Part shown: positions 56,073 to 64,000 of the stretch, in pieces
How positions within the stretch are numbered: the stretch's first letter is position 1
How the letters are laid out: each line of letters opens with the position of its first letter
Assembly: GCA_029891385.1 (NCBI GenBank)
Contig: CM057224.1
Location: 38,011,005-38,075,004, forward strand
DNA: 64,000 nt
Direction: 5' to 3'
From: Erythroxylum novogranatense
Taxonomy: Eukaryota > Streptophyta > Magnoliopsida > Malpighiales > Erythroxylaceae
The notes under the pieces: model-generated
What the model saw: only the letters and a program-made list of their open reading frames with translations
Told to the model about the DNA's origin: nothing
The model's database searches: none
Made by a program: the position numbers and the translations under genes

Positions 56073-58794
56073 TTACACTTCATCATATAATGGATCTTCA
56101 ACTAAAGACAAGTGATGCCTTAAATCTTCTATTTCATTAGATTTGGTGCTACAACTGTCACTTTCTTGCTCTTCTGATTCATTACTAGATGTCGAACTCC
56201 CAACTTCTTCTTCCTCATCAGATGTCTCGTCAGGATATTCATTTCTTAGATGAGCTTCAACTGAGTGCAACCAAAGATAAAGAATAGATGTGTCAGGAAG
56301 GAGGAATTCAAAAATAAGGAATAAGAAGTAGCAAGTCTAGTCTACCATTTGAATCTTCACTGTCAAATTCAGACTCATCATCAAGTCCATCATAAAAGTC
56401 CTCATCCTCAACTTGAACACTGGATGGGACATATAGCACTTTTAATGATGATTATGGTAAAGAGCAAGGTAAAATTGTAAAGATAATAATATAATTTCAT
56501 ATAGAGGAAATGGGCTTGAAGCCCCCCGATCACATATGTCCTTGCCATCCTTCACAGTATAGTAGTCATAAACATAATCATCTGCAAAGAATGAATAAGA
56601 ACCAAGACGCATCAGGAAGACTTCAAGAATATGATTACTATGTTCTGACAATGGAAGCACCTCCAAGAACCATGAAATATCCCCCTTCTAATGGCTACGA
56701 TCATATAATGTAATAATAAAATGAAAAAGCAAAATTATATTATTTAAGACCATATCCTTGTTTTTCATTTGGCTCCTTTATGATTGACACAAATCCAAAA
56801 CCAAGCACTAGAAGTAATGATGAAGAGTAAAAGCAAATATCAAGAAAAGAGATTACAATGAAATCACGTAAGTGCCAACCTTGCTCAGAAAGGTAGGTAT
56901 GCATATCAGATTCGATCTCTTCTGCGGCACTTGGAATAAACTCTCTCAATAAAGGTAAATAACTGCAGAGAATCCTCTGGTCTTCCAGCTCTACAACAAT
57001 ATCACTATGATATCAAGGACACGCAAATAGAATTAAAAAAACAAAATTACCTCATGAAATCACTTACTCATGCTTGTGTTGCTCTTTTAGTTTTTCCTCA
57101 ACATCTACACGAGCAACATCATAAAAGTGGCACATGTCATGCAATGCTTCATCACCCAATGCCTACCTATTTCCCTTCCGACGACTCCATATTTGCTCAA
57201 ACCGAGCATTTTTGGCCAATAACTATCATCAAGGAAGGGAGGGAATAAAAGCACTTTAACTTGGTTAAGGCTCCACCTCTATTTTGGGCACCTTTGGAAA
57301 TCTCAGACCTCCCGTGTCAACAAAATTTCTACTAGGTGTTGTTGTTTGGAAATCCCAAATAAACTTAGACGGACTCCAAATTAAAGAAAAGGGCCAAATA
57401 GGATATGGATTAAACAACAAGCGTCCAAGGATGCAAATAGATTCACAGGAGAAAGAAGATTTACTTGAAAAAGATCATTTTGTTCAGAGAATCGCATGGA
57501 TGAGTTGATTATAAGATACATACAACATAGTAACATGAAGAACCTAGCCAAATTCATTACAGGTGTCACTTGTAAGATTAATGTGTTGAAAAAACAAGGA
57601 GATCTGACTAAATGGTATCAGAAATATTTGTTGAAGCCATTCAAAGACCAACATGATGTAATATGGTTCACAACACAAAGGAAGTAACAAAGTCAACTAC
57701 ATTGAGAAAATAACATATAACAACGCTGATACTATAATTTATGAGCTATATGTAAATTTTGACCAAGCTGCCACCCAAAATCATGTCAAAAAAGTCATGT
57801 AAGGCAAGCCATATTATCAAGTAGCTTATCAAGAAAGGAACTCTAAAAACAACAATTTAAAAAGAGACAATAGGCAACACATTGTAAATTTGTACTCCCC
57901 TCAAATCAACAAAGCAGCTCCCTAAGTTCCACGAATAACATTGCATGAGTTAGGTTCCGGTCAAATGGAAACAATCAGCAACACCACTTACCTCTTGATT
58001 TTGTTTGGCCTTAGTTAGAAGCTCACCATGTTTCTGTAGACATTACATTAGACTAAGGGAAACAGAGTTAAAATTCTCAATTGTTTTGGGTGATAGCTGA
58101 AGAAATACTTACATCAATCTTTTTAAAGGTCCGTTTTCTTTCGTCACATTTTGGATTACCTTCAACTGAATCGACAGACTTACTCTGAAAATAAAAACAT
58201 ATATTGATCATTAAAAATTAAAATGTTTTAATTTCCAATGCCTTAAAGCAAAATTCTACAACTTGCAAGCTAAAGCAACAAAGAGAATCAGAAACATACC
58301 ACAAACAACTGTATAACGTCAAGGATAGCATCTGAACTGCTAACAGTCTCAACATGTTGTACAAAAACTTTTCTAGTCTTCAACTCCTCTATCATTTAAA
58401 ATAGAGTATAATGCTCAAGAAACTAAACAAAAAACAATTTAAAAAATAAACATCCACAAACAACAAGAAACTACAAAACAATCACACGATATTATTCAAA
58501 AACACTCATCATATAAATTCAAAGCAACACCTTTCCCCAGTCCAGACCCGCCACCGCCACTGCCACCATTGATCGACAACTTCTCAAAATCCAAAAGCGG
58601 ACGCTTCAATGGCCTCTCATTGATCTCCAGCCCTAGACAATATTAATCCATATTTTAACCATAGGGAATAAGAGCGAAAAACAAGTGAAAGCGTGCAACT
58701 CACAGAAAGCGTCAATTGCGGAGTGATTTGACTTGTCTTTAACCCTAACAATCACAGGCTTCTTCGAGAGAGAGTTTTCACCGACAATTTCCAT
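56073..58794 (-). pseudogene. RDM4: IWR1/RDM4-like gene copy, ten exons, inactivated
   Basis: IWR1 (RDM4/DMS4 in Arabidopsis) helps bring RNA polymerase II into the nucleus and acts with Pol IV/V in RNA-directed DNA methylation. Exons (plus-strand coordinates): 58704-58794, 58531-58632, 58300-58388, 58113-58184, 57992-58033, 57068-57222, 56880-56988, 56503-56581, 56346-56419, 56073-56260, about 333 codons. Visible family motifs: KPVIVRVKDKSNHSAIDAF, WLEINERPLKRPLLDFEKLS, QHVETVSSS, KHGELLTKARQNQE, LLAKNARFEQIWSRRKGN, REFIPSAAEEIESDMHTYLS, DDYVYDYYTVKD, VQVEDEDFYDG, and an acidic C-terminus. Lesions: TAG stop at 57163-57165; loss of one base at the exon 6 donor (GAGTAAGT), shifting the frame; donor GT changed to AT at 56501-56502. 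Introns are kept, so the copy arose from DNA, not RNA. The whole lies inside the CACTA element. Confidence 0.88.
57223..57991. other. Enlarged fifth intron of IWR1/RDM4 copy with SINE/LINE-like tail
   Basis: 769 bp. Near 57265-57345 the plus strand carries GGTTAAGGCTCC and AATTTCTACTAGGTGTTGTTGTT, similar to the tail of the LINE at 54775-54879, so a small non-LTR insertion is likely. The ORFs 57284-57508 and 57496-57687 (plus) show no known motif. Confidence 0.45.
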
Positions 58795-59473
58795 GGAAGT
58801 TTTTTGGTAACAAATTGTCTCAATAACCTTCCCTTTGGGGGTGGTGAGGTGAGACTATGATCGCTACTGGCACGACGCTGTTCTTATTAATTAATAACTT
58901 AAAACTAAATAATTATTCAATATAATTACAATTAATTGGTTTGAATATATCTCCCTTGCAGTTAATTTCATGCTGTAATTAAGAGCATCAGGTTTTTCAT
59001 ATACGCCATAAGATCTACTTTAAAAATGTGGCCTGATGTTGGTCCAAATTTTCTATAAGCTCATATTAAATTTGGTTTAGGAATTTCTTAGCTTAATAAT
59101 ATATTAAATCTTAATCGTTAATTTAATGTTAATAAAAAGTGTATATAAAATAGTCCTTTCTCTATCCTAATGAAGTAAAGAAAACAAATACAGAAAAAAC
59201 GTGTTTATGTATTGAGTTATCCATCAAGCTACCGTATAGAAAGAAAGTTAAGAGAGAGAAACTAGTTCGTAGTCGATAAAAGATTTGTTTCTTCTTCATG
59301 ACATATTTCGTTTAAGATAAGTGATTTGTTCACTTCACCTATGTAATTATTATTATATTTAAGATCTGAATGAACACTAATGATTTAGTGTATGATTCAT
59401 GATTCATGTATGATTTATGTTTTTAATCTTTGATTATTAAGAATTAAAAAACTTATAGATAGTTCATATCAAT
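58795..59473. other. Upstream region of the captured gene, no gene seen
   Basis: Presumably the former promoter and 5' leader of the IWR1/RDM4 copy, AT-rich. No TATA box could be fixed with confidence. Confidence 0.4.
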
Positions 59474-60299
59474 GTTATGAATACTGTCTTGGGTTACATG
59501 CAGATGAGTTACGAGCGAATCGTATCGAATTACTGTTGGTCTTGGTATTGTTTGAAAATTTTTAAATTTATGAAATAGTCCTAAAATTTCTAAAATTGCA
59601 AAAATAGTCTATATTGGTATATTATACGGTTGTCTTGTATACTTTATTAGTATCAAAATTTTGAATTATTTTTTAGAATTGTTGTTTTTACATTTCATTT
59701 CATTTTCATTTAATTAGACATAATTACAATTTCATTTAATATATAAAATTAATTTAATAATTATTAATAAATATAATTAATTTTAAAATATAATTTTAAA
59801 ATATATAAATTTTGATTTAATAATTGAAAATATATAAAATAAATATTAGTTTATAAATAATAATTTTAAAGTTATTTATTTCTTAAAATAAATAATTTTA
59901 AAATTGTTATTTATAAACTAATTAATTAATATTTATTAATAAATATGATATAAAATGTTAAAATAAATTTAATTAATAATAATTTATTAATAATAATAAT
60001 AAAATAATTTATTGATAATAAAAAATAATTTATTTTTAAGTTTTATTTAAGGAGAGGGAGGGAAATTTTGAAAATTTTTAAAAATTTTGCAAAAATGTCC
60101 CCCAATTTTTTAAAATTTCTGGTATCGGCCGATATTTGACCGGTATTTTGAATACCGACTGGTACCGTCAAAATTGGCCGGTACCGATCGGTATTTTTCA
60201 CCGGTACCACCTACACCCGTACTGGTATCGATTTTCAGCCGGATCAGTATGTTTCGGTCGATACCGATCTGTACGGTACGAAATTCACAATACTATGAC
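59474..60299. repeat. 0.8-kb repeat, copy A, with GGTATCGG/CCGATA palindromes
   Basis: Starts GTTATGAATACTG and ends TTCACAATACTATGAC. It matches 60393-61271 in the same order: a GTTACATG-containing start, ATAGTCCYWRAAATT, TATATTATAC-GGTT-TCTTGTATACTTT, a GGGAGGGAAATTTTGAAAATT box, then a dense block of GGTATCGGCCGATATTTGAC and CCGGTATTTTGAATACCG palindromes. The two ends are loosely inverted, so a small DNA transposon is possible. Confidence 0.65.
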
Positions 60300-60392
60300 T
60301 TTAAATATAACATGAGTAATTATCAAAATGAAATTATGGTATAGAAGATAAAAGGAAATGTGCATTGCAATTCTTTTTAACCTTGGAGCAAA

Positions 60393-61271
60393 GTTATGAA
60401 TATTATATCAGGCTTGATGCGGATTGGGTTACATGAATTAAATCGGTGTCGGTCGATCTGCAAGACTGCAGTTTTTGGTAATTTTTAAATTTATAAAATA
60501 GTCCCTGAAATTTTTAAAAATTGCAAAATATTTCATATTAGTATATTATACAGGTTATCTTGTATACTTTACTAATTCTTCGTTACATCAACCATGCTTT
60601 CAAAATCTTAATAGTAAATAATAATGATAATTAATATGAAATAAGTAAATAGCAATAATTTTAAATATTTTACATATAAATAATAACCACAATTAATATA
60701 AACAAAGACAATCATCATCATACACACATCAAATTAAGAATAATACAAAGTATTTAAAATATTACAAATTACAATAATACAATTTTATCATTTTAATAAC
60801 AAAATTGTTTGAAAACTTTTGAATTGAATTCATTAACGAATTGAATTCAATTACATTAATGAGATTGAATTGAATTCAATTTATCTTGTTTGGAACAAAT
60901 CCAGAAATATTAGAATTGAATTCAATTACACTATTTGGAACAAATCCAATAAGATTAGAATTGAATTTAATTATTTTAAATTTTATTTAATTTACAATTA
61001 CTATTTTAAAAACTTTGAAAAAAAGGGGGAGGGAGGGAAATTTTGAAAATTTTTGAAAATTTTGCAAAAAAAATCCCAATTTTTAAAAATTTTCGGTATC
61101 GATCGATATTTGATCGATATTTTGAATACCGGTCGGTACAGCTAAAATTGGTCGGTACTGATCGATATTTTTCATCGGTACTACCTACACTCGTATCGGT
61201 ACCCTTTTTCAGTTGGAATGGTATGCGTCTGATCGATCTTAATCGATCTGATGCGAAATTATAAACAATGC
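60393..61271. repeat. 0.9-kb repeat, copy B
   Basis: Diverged direct copy of 59474-60299. Its palindromic block is richer in TCGATCGATATTTGATCGAT. ORFs on both strands at 61006-61284 follow from this block and are not genes. Confidence 0.65.
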
Positions 61272-62949
61272 CTTGGAGGAGCATAACTGTTAATATAAAA
61301 ATTAAAAAAGTGAGTTGATTATCTTGTGATGTTCCTTCTCACCATTCATTTGCATCGGATATTGGAACACAATATGTTTTCAACGTATTGGAATCATGTT
61401 GTACATTAATGAGGTAATTTTGTTCATCAACATGCAAAATTTATGACGATTCTTATATTACTTGTGCCTTTAATCCATTTATTTTAGATAGACTTTAAGA
61501 GGCTTGACAATTAATTTGATTAAATTTTAGATTAGAAATTTTGTATAATTATGATTTTAGTCTAAAATTTGATCAATTTAAATTTTAAAATTAAATTTAA
61601 AACTTTTGAACCAAACTATATTAGTTTAAAAGCGAATTAGGTGGATTTAAACATTTTAAATTAGAAGATTAACTACAGATCTTATTTTTTCATTAAATTC
61701 AATTTGAAATCCTTGTTAAAGTAAATTTTATCAATTGATTTCGAACTAAATTGTACTTAAATTTTTAGTCAAACTTATTAAAACTATGATTATTTTAATA
61801 TATATATATATATATTAATTTAATTAACAAGAAAGACAATGACAATTATTTATTTAAAATTTAACGTATCAATGTCTTCTTCTTAAAGATTTTCAACTTG
61901 GTTGAACGTACAAACATTGAGATATTTTTAAACAGTTTTCCTACAGTTAGACGAATCATCTAAGCCTAAAAAGCCGAAAGCGTGCTGGATAGTAGACGAA
62001 TTTGAGCCTACGATGAATCATACATATGATGTCACAAGTGTTTTTTCCGAACAAAGTCATAAGTGCTGGGCTTCGTTATTACGTGGATAGTGGAGAAAAA
62101 GCAAATTGTAAGTAGTCAAAGTTTTGGGAGACAAGATCTTCTTTCGTTTAATTTTATGATATCTTATTTTGTTTCATAAATTTTAGTAATTTATTTATCA
62201 TGATTGAAAAAATAATTAATTAAAATATTTTAATTAATGAGTAATTATATTTTAATAAATAATAATATTTTAATTAATTAATTAATTACAATATTTTAAT
62301 TAATGAATGAATTATTTTTAAGTAATTATAGTAATTAATTAATTATTTTATTTTAATTAATTATATTTTAATTGATTAATTAATTAATTACTATATATGT
62401 TTGGCAAGAATATATGTTTGGGTCCATATTTGTTTCCCATATATGCACCCATTATGCATATACTAATATAATTCATTTTTTCCCCTTTGTTCCTTGAAGA
62501 GAGGTATTGACGCTAATAACATTGACCCAAAATTGATGTTCTTTATAATCTCCTGTTTTTAATATTATTCCCACAAAAGTCACAATATATAGGCTTTCAT
62601 TTTCAGTTTGTGAGCTTTTAGCATCTCTTGCTAGATTTAACTTTTCAAGTTAGATTATAAACTAAAATTTATACTTAACGTTTTATTTTTTAATGAAAAG
62701 ATATTGAAAATAATATGTGTATATTTCGTACTAAATAAAAGTTCACTAATTTAATTAACTAAAGGTAAATGTAATGTGAAATTACCAAACAATAAATTTT
62801 ATTAGATAACTTCTTTCCTCAAATGAAAATATATTTTGAATTATAAAATTAATATAAATTAAATTATAATAATTAATTATTATAAGAACGAACCTTTAAA
62901 CTAATTTAAACTATATGGATCGAATCTAAAGAACTCTTTTCATCTTTTT
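61272..62949. other. AT-rich interior of CACTA element, no gene seen
   Basis: Long AATT/TTAATTAA-rich stretches (62200-62400) and a short (TA)n run. No exon recognised. Confidence 0.45.
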
Positions 62950-63370
62950 AAAATACTCAATGACAAATTATTTTGTTGCTATAAATACTTCTTTAGCAAT
63001 CATATAATGTGATTGCTATAAAGAAGTCATGTAAATTTAGCAACCAAATTTATCGGTTGCTAATGAAAATTTGAAATACTTGTAGTGATCACTCAATAGT
63101 TGGTTGTTAATTTAGTTGTTATTAATAATTTTTAATAGCGGCCATTAAAGTTATGGTTAAAATTGTTAAGTTTGGTTGTTATATTATTATTCATGAATTG
63201 TAAGTTTTAGTGACCATCTATAGCCACCAAGTATTGATTGGTCAGTAAAAATATACGTAATTTATATATTGTAATCAAATAATTTTTTGTTGCAAAATAT
63301 ATATAATTAGCAACCATTTTATTATAGTTACTGAGAATTTGGTTGTTGAAACTAAATTTTCTTTGTAGTG
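62950..63370. repeat. Right subterminal repeat region of CACTA element
   Basis: Inverted counterparts of the left subterminal words (GGTTGCTAATG, AGCAACCAAATTT, TTTGGTTGTT). An internal TIR-like word CTTGTAGTG lies at 63079-63087. The terminal repeat ends in TTTGTAGTG at 63370. Confidence 0.8.
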
Positions 63371-64000
63371 GAAGGAATTCGAAGAGTATTTAGTTCACCT
63401 CTACTTAGAGGAGCACATTTTCTTCGTTTGCAACTTCCTAATGATGTTAGGGAAGCCGCATGGAAGGAAGCACTTGACTCTTGAGGTGATTAAACCAATA
63501 CCTGAAATAGAAGCACATTAAGTCCCAAGTGTGAATGCCCTAAAAGTAATCAAACTGGCAGCGACAACGTGGTTGTAGTTCAAGTACTTTATAATCTCAG
63601 AATTGGTTTTATGATTACTAAGTTATATCTGGAAAAGGCCTGTAACAAGCTTTGATGTTAGAGCTAGTACGGCAGTAACCGAGTCAAACCTGCGAGCTTC
63701 TCAATCTTATGAATAGAAAGTCCAACCTGTTAAATAGGATATTGGGTTCTATTTGGGTGATTGGCCACAAGTTCCCCATTAGTGGAATTTGAGTTAACTC
63801 TGCTCAAATTTCTCTTTTTTCTAATTATTGAGGAACGTCATCGTTAATCTTCTTTCTTTTTCAGTACTTGGTTCCTTTCTGTTTCAAATTGAACGGTATT
63901 GGTTATTTTCTTGTATTTCCATTAGTCTCAAACTTCAAGAGTTGTGTTGATGTACTGAAAATCCTTTCTTTGATAGTATAATTTCATCACTTACTAAAAA
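63371..64000. other. Right flank of CACTA element, unclassified
   Basis: If the CACTA element inserted into the old Athila-like element, this should be its upstream (protease or gag) part, but I cannot recognise motifs. A short plus-strand frame near 63400-63520 (EEHIFFVCNF..., LTLEVIKPIPEIE) has no clear relative. Confidence 0.3.

Larger units (their letters stand above)
55254..63370. mobile_element. CACTA DNA transposon carrying a captured gene, 8.1 kb
   Basis: The left end reads CACTACAAGAAAAATTAG then TTTCAGCAAC. The right end, reversed, reads CACTACAAAGAAAATTTAG then TTTCAACAAC, giving about 28 bp of near-identical terminal inverted repeat. The 3-bp duplication GAA (55251-55253 and 63371-63373) fits CACTA insertion. 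Subterminal regions are packed with inverted GCAACCAAAT/TTTGGTCGCT words. No transposase (TNPD-like) domain is seen. The interior holds an IWR1/RDM4 pseudogene on the minus strand and two copies of a 0.8-0.9-kb repeat. It is non-autonomous, presumably moved by a related element. Confidence 0.88.

Noticed and set aside
57284..57687. Overlapping plus-strand ORFs in the enlarged intron of the IWR1/RDM4 copy
   Set aside because: No recognisable domain; the region looks like a small non-LTR insertion and intron sequence.
61006..61284. ORFs of 73 and 92 codons on opposite strands
   Set aside because: Produced by the palindromic TCGATCGATA block of repeat copy B.
55254..63370. Idea that IWR1/RDM4 is simply the native host gene with transposon ends nearby by chance
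   Set aside because: Matching terminal repeats, a matching 3-bp duplication and subterminal arrays on both sides point to one element. The three lesions also argue against a working native gene. Not fully excluded without a genome search.

Overview
This window looks like nuclear DNA of a flowering plant, probably a dicot. It is AT-rich and poor in genes, has spliced genes with GT-AG introns, and is dominated by plant retrotransposon lineages (Ty1/copia, Athila-type Ty3/gypsy, LINEs) plus a CACTA DNA transposon. The species cannot be told from the sequence. Only two to four host genes are supported: a spliced minus-strand gene for a membrane/coiled-coil protein (8881-11258), an EMC8/EMC9-type gene (39752-40366, minus), and possibly a small secreted peptide gene (38961-39188, minus). 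A PB1-like-domain fragment (14191-14559) is probably transposon debris.

Layout. 1-5095: decayed plus-strand copia element, entered from outside the window and ending in a 378-bp LTR with palindromic repeats. 5851-6147: 5'-truncated LINE tail with target-site duplication. 8881-12000: membrane/coiled-coil gene. 13530-14560: compound microsatellite and PB1-like fragment. 15120-15290: LINE reverse-transcriptase scrap. 15461-37337: plus-strand Athila-type element that received two later insertions, a 2.87-kb solo LTR inside its pol region (18955-21821) and a 9.54-kb non-coding LTR element inside its 3' LTR (26754-36294), which has two 4.48-kb LTRs around a 582-bp core. 38900-40560: small peptide candidate and EMC8/9 gene. 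42080-55253: a very old minus-strand Athila-like element, itself broken by a complete 9.0-kb minus-strand copia element (42853-51852) and by an RTE-type LINE (53480-54879). 55254-63370: an 8.1-kb CACTA transposon with matching terminal inverted repeats and a 3-bp target duplication. It carries a ten-exon pseudogene of IWR1/RDM4, a factor of RNA polymerase nuclear import and RNA-directed DNA methylation.

The most interesting object is this CACTA element. It holds no transposase I can see, but it carries a nearly full-length intron-containing copy of a gene-silencing factor, disabled by three separate visible lesions. Other points of note are the extreme LTR-to-core ratio of the 26754-36294 element, the tandem AC-element (MYB-site) hairpins in the first copia LTR, and the extra sense ORF between pol and the 3' LTR of the second copia element.

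All exon models, domain calls and insertion boundaries were read by eye. No database search or alignment was run.
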